The translations under genes and the position numbers were made by a program. This document shows, one piece after another, positions 8,347 through 16,497 of a stretch of 64,000 bases of DNA. The notes beneath the pieces are model-generated. The model searched no databases. It was not told where the DNA came from and worked only from the letters and a program-made list of their open reading frames with translations. Source of the stretch: Proruminimicrobium sp963666965. GTDB lineage: Bacteria > Elusimicrobiota > Endomicrobiia > Endomicrobiales > Endomicrobiaceae. Numbering within the stretch: the stretch's first letter is position 1; every line of letters starts with the position of its first letter. The DNA lies in the NCBI GenBank assembly GCA_963666965.1, contig OY762939.1, positions 372,001-436,000 of the forward strand, read 5' to 3'.

Positions 8347-9944
8347 TGCATATTTTATGTATGTATCTTATGTACAGTTCCGGCGTCGTTGAAATGAAAC
8401 AGTTTTTAAAATGGGGTTATTTCCCGGTAGGTCTTTCTTATATTTCCGGAGCATTGAAACAGGCAGGTTTTACTACGGAAGGAACAATCGTGCGAAACGA
8501 TAAAAAAGACATAGAAAAACTGCTGGACGGATTAAAAACGGCTCCTGACGTGTTTGCCGTATCGACTACTTCGCTCTACGCCGTAAAAACTATGAATACG
8601 CTTATTGACGCAGTAAAAGTCAAATTTCCGAAAGCGAAAATACTGGTCGGCGGATTGTATTCGACGCTTTGCCCCGAGAATATTATAATGAATTCTAAAG
8701 TGGACGCCGTATGCATAGGAGAAGGAGAAAAGGCGGCAGTAGAATATGTTCGCCAGGTTGAAAAGGGCAAATTTGAAAAGACTGATAATCTCTGGATAAA
8801 AGATACCGACGGCTCAGTGCTAAAATGCGACAGAAGTCTTTTTGTTGAAGATATTAACAGCATCCCTATGGACAGGAAGATCTGGGATGAATGGTGCTAT
8901 AATTCGGAATCTACTATTTACGTTCTCAATATTCAAAGAGGCTGCATTTATAATTGTTTTTACTGTTCAAATCATGCCGTTTCAGATAAATCGGAAGGCA
9001 AACGTTTAAAATACAGAAACATAGACAATGCAATAAGCGAACTGGAGTCTGTCGCAAAAACACATTCTAATATCAGAAGAATACAGCTTTACGCCGATAA
9101 TATATTTTCGGATATGGATTATTTTTTTGAACTGTTCAGAAAACTTAAAAAATTGAATAAGTCTTTAAACAACAGATTTAAATTTTGTATTACAGGCAAT
9201 TGTACGCCCGGATTTTTAAAAAAATATCCGAATATGGCGAGATATTTAGGGGCAGCAAACGTAATAGCTCTGATGTTCGGTTTTGAATCCGGTTCTTTGG
9301 AAATAAGAAAGAAGCTGAACAGGCCTCATTATGAAAACGATGATGTTGTAAAATTTGCGGGGCTGCTGAGAAAAGAAAACATAGAAACACAGATGGGGTT
9401 GATGTATTGTTACCCTTTTGAGACGGATAAAACGTGCGATGAAACAGTGGAACATACAAGAAAAATAGCGCCGGATCTGATCAAATATACATTTTTAAGA
9501 TCATATCCGCATACACGGCTCAATGCGTATATAGAAGAAAATAATATTCCGCAGCTTACTTTTAAAGATGTCTGCAGATATTTGAAAACTGCAATAAGGC
9601 TGAGAATAAAAATAAGCGAATTTTTTGATTTGGTGCACGGGCTTATAGACGTGATCAAGTTGAATAAAAAATCGCTCAGAAACAGAAGCGATATTAAGCT
9701 TGCAAAATCATATTTTAACTCCGGCGATTTTAAAAAGGCCGCAGAGATTTTTGAAAGGCTTATCGAAACGGATAACAGCGCATGGATATACGGCGATCTG
9801 GCGATAGCTAAAATGAATATAGGCGATTATGAAGGCGCGTTGAAACATTTTGATACGGTTTTAAAATCAAATATTGAATCTAAAGAAATGTATTCTGCAA
9901 AAAGGGAAGAATGCATAAAAATACTCGGCAATAAAAAGAATTAA
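8346..9944 (+). CDS. Radical SAM protein with cobalamin-binding-like and TPR-like domains, array member 3
   Basis: A 532-residue paralogue starting MHILCMYLMYSSG. The B12-binding-like domain contains ILVGGLYSTLCP and CIGEGEKAAVEY. The radical SAM cluster cysteines are at 200, 204 and 207 (RGCIYNCFYC), followed by a FGFESGSLEIRKKLNRPHY segment, the usual core strand for this family. The C-terminal part has TPR-like repeats (GDFKKAAEIF, GDYEGALKHF). In the linker after the GEGEK motif it resembles member 5 more than members 2 and 4, so the array looks mosaic. The ATG overlaps the stop of member 2. The function is unknown beyond probable radical chemistry. Confidence 0.85.
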   Translation: MHILCMYLMYSSGVVEMKQFLKWGYFPVGLSYISGALKQAGFTTEGTIVRNDKKDIEKLLDGLKTAPDVFAVSTTSLYAVKTMNTLIDAVKVKFPKAKILVGGLYSTLCPENIIMNSKVDAVCIGEGEKAAVEYVRQVEKGKFEKTDNLWIKDTDGSVLKCDRSLFVEDINSIPMDRKIWDEWCYNSESTIYVLNIQRGCIYNCFYCSNHAVSDKSEGKRLKYRNIDNAISELESVAKTHSNIRRIQLYADNIFSDMDYFFELFRKLKKLNKSLNNRFKFCITGNCTPGFLKKYPNMARYLGAANVIALMFGFESGSLEIRKKLNRPHYENDDVVKFAGLLRKENIETQMGLMYCYPFETDKTCDETVEHTRKIAPDLIKYTFLRSYPHTRLNAYIEENNIPQLTFKDVCRYLKTAIRLRIKISEFFDLVHGLIDVIKLNKKSLRNRSDIKLAKSYFNSGDFKKAAEIFERLIETDNSAWIYGDLAIAKMNIGDYEGALKHFDTVLKSNIESKEMYSAKREECIKILGNKKN

Positions 9945-9956
9945 AAGGCATAAAAA

Positions 9957-11552
9957 ATGCATATTTGTTGCGCTTACGTTATTGACAGTAAAATAGAATT
10001 TGACGGTTTTTTAAAAAAGGGATATGTGCCGATAGGCCTTTCTTATATATCCGGTGCATTGAAACAGGCCGGCTATACCACAGAAGCTGTTTGTTTTGTC
10101 AATAAACTTGCAAATATAGAAAAACTATTGGATAGTCTTGAAAAGGAACCCGATGTTTTTGCCGTGTCTCTGATTACGGTTTTTTCTTACAGCCAGACGC
10201 AGGAATTGCTTGAAAAAATAAAACAGAAATTTAAAAACACAAAGGTAATAGTCGGCGGCACATATGTTACTTTGTTCCCTGAAAGCGTCATATGCAACAG
10301 AAATATTGATGCAGTTTGTATAGGAGAAGGCGAAAAAGCGGCGGTGGAATATGTGCGGCAGGTTGAAAAGGGCAAATTTGAAAAGACTGACAACCTTTGG
10401 ATAAAAGATGCTGACGGAAAGATATTAAAATGCGACAGAAGCCTTTTTTTGGAAGATATCAATACGGTTCCGATGGACAGGCAAATTTGGGATAAATGGT
10501 TCAAGTACGACAATATAACCAGATATTCCGTTATTTTGCAGAGAGGTTGTCCGCACAGATGTTTGTACTGCGCAAATCATGCAATTTCCGAAAAATCGGA
10601 AGGGAAATATTTGCGTTACAGAGATATAGACAGCATAATGAAAGAACTTGAGGACATAAAGATAAAATTTCCGTCGGTTGACAGCATTGAATTCAACGCC
10701 GATAACGCTTTTTCTGATATGGACTATTTTTTCAGGCTGTGCGAAAAATTAAAAATATTTAACTCCGCAAACGCCAAAAAATTTAATTTTGAAATAATAG
10801 TAAACAGTCCGACCAAATTTGTTGCGCACGAAAAAAATATTGCGCAATATTTAAAAGAAGTAAATATTACGAAAGTTTCGTTCAGCCTTGAGTCAGGCTC
10901 TTTGGAAATAAGAAAGAAATTAAACAGACCTTACTATACGAATGAAGATATAATTGCTTTTTGCAGTATGCTTAACAAAGAAAAAATAAAAACAAGAATA
11001 GGAACAATTTACTGTTATCCTTTCGAAACGGCAAAAACGTATATGGAAACTATAGATTGTATAAGAAAATGCAAACCCGATTCGGTTCATGTGACTTTTT
11101 TGAGATCGCTTCCTAAAACCAAACTCAATGAATACATGGAACACAATGAGATTCCTCCGGCAACTTTAAAGGATGGATTCAGATGGATTATGATGGCGGT
11201 ATATTTAAAAATAAACTTTTCCGAAATTATAGCTTATGTGAACGATATAAGAAGAGACTGGTTTATATATAAGAATTCGCAGAAAATACTGAAATATAAA
11301 CGGCTTGCAAAATTATATTTGGATAATTCGGATTTTAAAAAAGCCGTAAAGTTTCTTAATAAACTTGTTAAAATAGATACAAGCTCCTGGATATACGGAG
11401 ATCTGGCGATAGCTAAAATGAACACCGGCGATTACGAAGGCGCATTGAAAGATTTTGACAATGTGTTAAAATCGGGAATAGAAGCTAAAGGAATATACGA
11501 ACAGAAAAGAGAAGAGTGTCTGAAAATACTGGGAAACAAAAAAAGGAAATAG
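9957..11552 (+). CDS. Radical SAM protein with cobalamin-binding-like and TPR-like domains, array member 4
   Basis: A 531-residue paralogue starting MHICCAYVIDSK. The domain order is the same: B12-binding-like domain (VIVGGTYVTLFP, IGEGEKAAVEY), radical SAM core with cysteines 198, 202 and 205 (RGCPHRCLYC), FSLESGSLEIRKKLNRPYY, then a TPR-like tail (SDFKKAVKFL, GDYEGALKDF). It lies 12 bases after member 3 and 11 bases before member 5, so it is almost certainly part of one transcript. The tract 10320-10459 is identical in DNA to member 2. The substrate is unknown; the high similarity and conserved cysteines suggest it is an active enzyme rather than a relic. Confidence 0.85.
   Translation: MHICCAYVIDSKIEFDGFLKKGYVPIGLSYISGALKQAGYTTEAVCFVNKLANIEKLLDSLEKEPDVFAVSLITVFSYSQTQELLEKIKQKFKNTKVIVGGTYVTLFPESVICNRNIDAVCIGEGEKAAVEYVRQVEKGKFEKTDNLWIKDADGKILKCDRSLFLEDINTVPMDRQIWDKWFKYDNITRYSVILQRGCPHRCLYCANHAISEKSEGKYLRYRDIDSIMKELEDIKIKFPSVDSIEFNADNAFSDMDYFFRLCEKLKIFNSANAKKFNFEIIVNSPTKFVAHEKNIAQYLKEVNITKVSFSLESGSLEIRKKLNRPYYTNEDIIAFCSMLNKEKIKTRIGTIYCYPFETAKTYMETIDCIRKCKPDSVHVTFLRSLPKTKLNEYMEHNEIPPATLKDGFRWIMMAVYLKINFSEIIAYVNDIRRDWFIYKNSQKILKYKRLAKLYLDNSDFKKAVKFLNKLVKIDTSSWIYGDLAIAKMNTGDYEGALKDFDNVLKSGIEAKGIYEQKREECLKILGNKKRK
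10320..10459 (+). repeat. 140-bp tract identical to 7093-7232
   Basis: Partner copy of the identical tract in array member 2. The offset between copies is 3227 bases. Identity stops abruptly on both sides, the pattern expected from recent gene conversion between tandem paralogues. Confidence 0.9.
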
Positions 11553-11563
11553 GACGTTAAAAA

Positions 11564-13150
11564 ATGCATATTTGTTGTGCGTACGTTATGTACAGCCGCA
11601 GAGAAAAAGCTCCTTTTTCAGATTTGGGGTTTGTGCCTATAGGTTTGTCTTATATTTCCGGAGCATTGAAACAGGCCGGACATACGACGGAAGGATTTTG
11701 CAATAAATTAAATGTGCCCGTTGATAAGCTATTTGACAAGATTGAAAAAAACCCGGATGTTTTTGCCGTAACGGTTCCTTCGGTATATGCTCTTGCAAGA
11801 ACAAAAGAACTGCTTGCAGCCATAAAGCGGAGATTTAAAGGCATAAAAATTATAGTCGGCGGATTTTATGCCAGAATATCACCGGAAAGCATAATTTTTG
11901 ATAAAAATGTTGATGCGGTCTGCATAGGAGAAGGAGAAAAAGCGGTTGTAGAATATATTCGCCAGATTGAAAAAGGCAAATTTGAAAAGACGGATAATCT
12001 CTGGATAAAACAGCCGGACGGCTCAGTAATGAAGTGCGACAGAAGCGTTTTTGTGGAAGATATAGACAGCGTTACGATGGACAGACGGATTTGGGACAAA
12101 TGTTTTAAAAGCGGCAATTTTAAAAAATATTTTATAATCGCGCAGAGAGGCTGTTATAACCAATGCGTATATTGCGCAAATAATGCTATTGCCCAAAAAT
12201 CGGAAGGAAAATATTTAAGATACAGAAATATAGACAGTATAATAAAAGAGCTTGAGGAAGTGCGTGAGAAGTTTCCCAAAGTTGATACGGTTGAATTTAA
12301 CGCCGATAATATATTTTCGGATATGGATTATTTTTATAGATTGTGCGATAAGCTGAAAATATTTAATGCAGCCGGTGAAAAAAAATTTAAATTTGAAATA
12401 GTAGGCAATTGTACGCCCGGTCTTTTGGAAAAGCATAAAGACATTGTTAAACGGCTCAAAGAAGTAAATATAAAAAAAGTGTATTTCAGCCTTGAGTCGG
12501 GCTCTTTGGATATAAGGACAAAGATAAACAGACCTTATTATGCAAATGAAGATATAATAAATTTCTGTTTAATGCTAAAGAAAGAAAAAATAACGACATA
12601 TGTCAGCATAATGTATTGCTATCCTTTTGAAACGGCTGAATCGTGCAAGGAAACATTACAGTGTATAAAAAAATGCAAGCCTGATATTATCCAGCTTACT
12701 TTTTTGAGATCGCTTCCGCATACCAGGCTTAACGAATATATGGAGCGCAACGGAATACCGAGCATAACATTGTCCGATATATACAGATATATAAAATTTG
12801 CGGTAAAATTAAAAATTAAAAAGCGTGAAATACTGACTTTTATCGACGATATAAAAAATGATTTTCTTATACAGAGATTGTCTAAGAAAAAGAAAAAATA
12901 TAAAAATACCGCAAAGTTTTATTTTGACAGATGCGATTTTAAAAATGCGGAAAAAGCTTTGAATAAATTGGCTGAAATAGACGGCAGCCCATGGATATAC
13001 GGCGATTTGGCAATAGCAAAAATGAATATGCTGGACTATAAGGGAGCCATGGAATATTTTAATATGGCTGTGACGGGCGAAAAAAAAGAAGTATATCTTC
13101 AGAAAATGGAAGAATGCAGAGCAAGACTGAAAGAAGAAAAACAGAATTAA
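11564..13150 (+). CDS. Radical SAM protein with cobalamin-binding-like and TPR-like domains, array member 5
   Basis: The last array member, 528 residues, starts MHICCAYVMYSRRE. It contains IIVGGFYARISP and CIGEGEKAVVEYIRQ in the B12-binding-like domain, cluster cysteines 197, 201 and 204 (RGCYNQCVYC), FSLESGSLDIRTKINRPYY in the core, and a TPR-like tail (CDFKNAEKAL, LDYKGAMEYF). It ends 23 bases before the gyrA start, so gyrA may be expressed from the same transcript. The five proteins share an overall size of 528-539 residues, which argues that all are intact. The reaction and substrate cannot be read from the sequence. Confidence 0.85.
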   Translation: MHICCAYVMYSRREKAPFSDLGFVPIGLSYISGALKQAGHTTEGFCNKLNVPVDKLFDKIEKNPDVFAVTVPSVYALARTKELLAAIKRRFKGIKIIVGGFYARISPESIIFDKNVDAVCIGEGEKAVVEYIRQIEKGKFEKTDNLWIKQPDGSVMKCDRSVFVEDIDSVTMDRRIWDKCFKSGNFKKYFIIAQRGCYNQCVYCANNAIAQKSEGKYLRYRNIDSIIKELEEVREKFPKVDTVEFNADNIFSDMDYFYRLCDKLKIFNAAGEKKFKFEIVGNCTPGLLEKHKDIVKRLKEVNIKKVYFSLESGSLDIRTKINRPYYANEDIINFCLMLKKEKITTYVSIMYCYPFETAESCKETLQCIKKCKPDIIQLTFLRSLPHTRLNEYMERNGIPSITLSDIYRYIKFAVKLKIKKREILTFIDDIKNDFLIQRLSKKKKKYKNTAKFYFDRCDFKNAEKALNKLAEIDGSPWIYGDLAIAKMNMLDYKGAMEYFNMAVTGEKKEVYLQKMEECRARLKEEKQN

Positions 13151-13173
13151 AATTTATTATAGAAGAGGGGATC

Positions 13174-15711
13174 ATGGCAGAAGATAAGAACAAACCTGTT
13201 GAAATTCAGAAAGCGGATGTAAATCCTAATATTTTGGCGAGAAATATCGAAGATGAAATGAAAACATCGTATATCGATTATGCGATGAGCGTTATCGTAG
13301 GAAGAGCTCTTCCGGACGCCAGAGACGGATTAAAACCGGTTCACAGAAGAATTTTATATGCAATGAAAGAGATGGGGCTTAAATATAATACGGCCTATAA
13401 AAAATCAGCCAGAGTCGTCGGTGATGTGCTCGGTAAATATCATCCGCACGGAGATACGGCCGTTTACGACGCGATGGTCAGAATGGTTCAGGATTTTTCT
13501 TTAAGATATCCTCTTGTAGACGGGCAGGGAAACTTCGGAAGTATCGACGGAGACTCGGCTGCGGCAATGAGATATACCGAAGTAAGAATGGATAAGATCG
13601 CCGACGAAATGCTGGCCGATCTTGATAAAAACACGGTTGATTTTATTCCTAACTACGACGGCTCTCTTGAAGAACCTTTAATACTTCCTTCAAAGCTTCC
13701 GGGCCTTTTGGTAAACGGATCGTCGGGTATTGCCGTAGGTATGGCCACCAATATTCCCACGCATAATCTTTCCGAAATTATAGACGGAACGATAGCCTAT
13801 ATAGATGATCCGGAAATTGAATTTTCGGAACTGCTCAAACTTATAAAGGGGCCGGATTTTCCGACGGGCGGACTTATCCTCGGAAAAGGCGGTATAAAAG
13901 AATATCTCGAAACGGGAAGAGGCTCGGTTAAAATGAGAGCCAAAACCGAAATAGAAGAGATGAAAGGCTCAAGAGAAGCGATAATAGTAAACGAAATCCC
14001 CTATCAGGTCAATAAGTCAAACCTTATATTGTCGATAGCCGAACTTGTAAAGGACAAAAAAATAGACGGTATTTCGGATTTAAGAGACGAATCTGACAGA
14101 GACGGAATAAGAATAGTAATAGAGCTTAAAAGAGACGCAAACGCGCAGGTTGTTTTGAACCAGCTTTACAAACATACCCAGATGCAGTCTTCGTTCGGCG
14201 TTATAATGCTTGCCATTGTAAACAATAAGCCGAAAGTAATGAACGTGAAAGAACTGCTGTTTCATTTTGTTGAACACAGAAAAGAGATAATAACAAGAAG
14301 AACCAAATTTGAACTTGCCAAAGCCGAAGCAAGAGCTCACATTTTGGAAGGCTTGAAAATAGCGATAGACAATCTTGACGCCATAGTAAAAACAATAAGG
14401 CAGTCTCCGGATACCGATACGGCCAGACTCAATTTGATTGAGAAATTCAGACTGTCTAAAATTCAGGCTCAGGCGATACTTGATATGAAACTGCAGCAGC
14501 TGACCGGCCTTGAAAGAAAAAAGATAGACGATGAATATATTGAAATTATAAAAACCATCGAAAAATTGAAATCAATTTTAGCCGATGCAAGAAAAATTTT
14601 AAACATTATAAAAGAAGAGCTTATGCAGCTTAAGGAACAGTACGGAGACCGCAGAAGAACGCAGATAACTGTTGCCGAAGCGGACTTTAACATCGAAGAT
14701 CTTATTCAGGAAGAAGAAGTGGCCGTTACTATGTCGCATACCGGTTATGTTAAGAGAATCCCAGTAGACACTTACAGAACTCAGGGACGCGGAGGAAGAG
14801 GCGTTACAGGCATGGGAACGAAAGAAGAAGATTTTGTTGAAAAACTTATAGTCACTTCTTCGCATGCGTATATGCTGTTTTTTACAAACAGAGGAAGATT
14901 ATACTGGACAAGAGTATATGAAATACCTGAAGGAAACAGAACATCCAAAGGAAAAGCAATCGTAAATCTGCTGCAGCTGTCCGGCACGGAAGAAAAAGTT
15001 ACGGCGGCAATTCCGATAAGATCTTTTGACGCAAAAGAAATAAAAGACGAATATTTATTAATGTGCACGAGAAAAGGCGTAATAAAGAAAATCGCTCTTA
15101 CGGAATTTGATAATCCGAGAAAGACGGGTATCATAGCGATTAAACTTGAAGACGGAGACGTTTTGATAGACGTAAAAAGAATAGAGAAAAACCCCGAAGT
15201 TATAATAGCTACAAAGAAGGGAATAGCCATAAGATTTAAAGAGGGAGACGTAAGAGCCATAGGAAGAACCGGAATGGGTGTTAACGGAATTGACCTTGAA
15301 ACCGATGATGAAGTTATAGGAATGGAAGTTTTGGCTCCGGAAGATATTTTCCTTTCAGTGTCTGAAAACGGATACGGCAAAAGAACAGAGGTAGGCAAAT
15401 ACCGTCTTCAGAGAAGAGCAGGAAAAGGCGTTATAAATATGCACGCTTCCGACAGAAACGGAAATGTTGTCAATATAATGAAAGCAAATGACGGGCAGGT
15501 AATGATAATAACAGAACACGGAATAACGATAAGACTTAAAGTTCAGTCTATATCGGTTATAGGAAGAAATACTCAAGGCGTAAGGCTTGTAAGACTTGAG
15601 GAAGGCGATAAAGTCGCGGCTATCGCAACTGTAGTCAAAGAGGAAGAAGCGGAAGATACCGAGGTGCAGGAAGCTCTTGAAACGGCAAAACCTGAAAAAG
15701 ATGAAGAATAA
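13174..15711 (+). CDS. gyrA: DNA gyrase subunit A
   Basis: GyrA is the DNA breakage-reunion subunit of gyrase. I chose the ATG at 13174 (MAEDKNKP), preceded by GAGGGG; the longer open frame back to 13114 overlaps the preceding gene. The quinolone-resistance region HPHGDTAVYDAM is visible, with Thr where E. coli has Ser83 and Asp at the position of Asp87. The catalytic tyrosine is Tyr134 in AAAMRYTEV. The C-terminal beta-pinwheel contains a GyrA-box sequence QGRGGRG, supporting true gyrase rather than topoisomerase IV. The length of 845 residues and the acidic tail (ending EKDEE) are normal. A terminator follows. Confidence 0.97.
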   Translation: MAEDKNKPVEIQKADVNPNILARNIEDEMKTSYIDYAMSVIVGRALPDARDGLKPVHRRILYAMKEMGLKYNTAYKKSARVVGDVLGKYHPHGDTAVYDAMVRMVQDFSLRYPLVDGQGNFGSIDGDSAAAMRYTEVRMDKIADEMLADLDKNTVDFIPNYDGSLEEPLILPSKLPGLLVNGSSGIAVGMATNIPTHNLSEIIDGTIAYIDDPEIEFSELLKLIKGPDFPTGGLILGKGGIKEYLETGRGSVKMRAKTEIEEMKGSREAIIVNEIPYQVNKSNLILSIAELVKDKKIDGISDLRDESDRDGIRIVIELKRDANAQVVLNQLYKHTQMQSSFGVIMLAIVNNKPKVMNVKELLFHFVEHRKEIITRRTKFELAKAEARAHILEGLKIAIDNLDAIVKTIRQSPDTDTARLNLIEKFRLSKIQAQAILDMKLQQLTGLERKKIDDEYIEIIKTIEKLKSILADARKILNIIKEELMQLKEQYGDRRRTQITVAEADFNIEDLIQEEEVAVTMSHTGYVKRIPVDTYRTQGRGGRGVTGMGTKEEDFVEKLIVTSSHAYMLFFTNRGRLYWTRVYEIPEGNRTSKGKAIVNLLQLSGTEEKVTAAIPIRSFDAKEIKDEYLLMCTRKGVIKKIALTEFDNPRKTGIIAIKLEDGDVLIDVKRIEKNPEVIIATKKGIAIRFKEGDVRAIGRTGMGVNGIDLETDDEVIGMEVLAPEDIFLSVSENGYGKRTEVGKYRLQRRAGKGVINMHASDRNGNVVNIMKANDGQVMIITEHGITIRLKVQSISVIGRNTQGVRLVRLEEGDKVAAIATVVKEEEAEDTEVQEALETAKPEKDEE

Positions 15712-15742
15712 TATACTGTTAAATTTTAATTGAATCAAAACA

Positions 15743-15780
15743 ATCCATGCCGTATTTTATGCGGCATGGATGTTTATTTT
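15743..15780 (+). terminator. Rho-independent terminator after gyrA
   Basis: A perfect 10-bp inverted repeat (15743-15752 ATCCATGCCG with 15762-15771 CGGCATGGAT) with a 9-base loop is followed by a T-rich stretch. It lies 31 bases after the gyrA stop and before iorA, so it closes the gyrB-array-gyrA unit. The gap 15712-15828 otherwise holds only a possible weak promoter (TTGCAG, 17 bases, TAGAAT at 15814-15819). Confidence 0.85.
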
Positions 15781-15828
15781 AAGGTCGAAATTGCAGAACA
15801 TATTTAAATTATATAGAATCATTAAATT

Positions 15829-16497
15829 ATGAATAATAAAAATAAAATTGAATTTTTGTCAGGAAACGAAGCGCTTGCCAGAGGAGCATGGGAAGCGGGA
15901 GTAAAGTTTGCAAGCTCTTATCCCGGAACTCCGGCAACGGAGATCTTGGAATCTTTTACGCGCTACGACGAAGTGGATGCTCAATGGGCCGTTAACGAAA
16001 AAGTTGCTTTTGAAGTCGCTTTGGGAGCTTCTTTTGCGGGAGTAAGGTCAATTTACTCGTCAAAACATGTAGGACTCAATGTTGCGATGGACCCGTTAAT
16101 GACTTCCGTATATTCCGGCGTAAACGCGGGATTTGTAGTAGTTACCGCCGACGAACCGGGAATGCATTCATCTCAGAACGAACAGGATTCAAGGCTTGTT
16201 GCAAAATTTGCAAAAGCGCCTCTTTTGGAACCGTCGTCGCCGGGTGAAACAAAAAAATTTATTAAAACAGCTTTTGAAATAAGCGAACAGTTTGATACTC
16301 CGGTAATATTCAGAATGACTACCAGAGTTTCCCACACAAAAGAAAACGTGGAACTTGAAGAAAGAAAAGAAGCGGCGCCTAAAAAATTTGAAGTAAATCC
16401 TCAGAAATACGTTATGGTTCCGGCAAACGCTTATAAAAAACATATAGCTCTTGAAGAAAAACTCATAAAACTTGCAGAATATTCGGCAGCGATTTAA
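15829..16497 (+). CDS. iorA: Indolepyruvate:ferredoxin oxidoreductase alpha subunit, N-terminal part before a frameshift
   Basis: IorA oxidatively decarboxylates aryl pyruvates to aryl-acetyl-CoA with ferredoxin as acceptor, together with IorB. This 222-residue frame holds the N-terminal pyrimidine-binding domain: LSGNEALARGAWEAG, YPGTPATEI, WAVNEKVAFEVA, KHVGLNVAMDPL and PGMHSSQNEQDSR are family hallmarks. It ends prematurely after KLAEYSAAI. The next part of IorA continues in the -1 frame from about 16488 (SDLNVIEINDKKLGIV), with no gap in homology. So the gene is broken by the equivalent of a one-base deletion near 16485-16490, either a real mutation or a sequencing error. I saw no slippery heptamer that would suggest programmed frameshifting. 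Confidence 0.88.
   Translation: MNNKNKIEFLSGNEALARGAWEAGVKFASSYPGTPATEILESFTRYDEVDAQWAVNEKVAFEVALGASFAGVRSIYSSKHVGLNVAMDPLMTSVYSGVNAGFVVVTADEPGMHSSQNEQDSRLVAKFAKAPLLEPSSPGETKKFIKTAFEISEQFDTPVIFRMTTRVSHTKENVELEERKEAAPKKFEVNPQKYVMVPANAYKKHIALEEKLIKLAEYSAAI

Noticed and set aside
5085..13150. Mobile element or phage origin for the radical SAM array
   Set aside because: No transposase, integrase, terminal inverted repeats or target duplication seen; the genes have base composition similar to gyrB and gyrA.
13114..13173. 20-codon N-terminal extension of gyrA
   Set aside because: It overlaps the preceding gene, has no homologous counterpart in GyrA, and a good ribosome binding site precedes the ATG at 13174.
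14781..15398. 205-codon open frame on the minus strand inside gyrA
   Set aside because: It lies entirely antisense to conserved gyrA codons, has low-complexity Ser/Pro/Thr-rich translation and no family resemblance. It is a shadow of the coding strand.
16475..16497. Programmed -1 frameshifting to join the iorA halves
   Set aside because: No X-XXY-YYZ heptamer in the right frame and no obvious downstream stem-loop; IorA is not known to use recoding.
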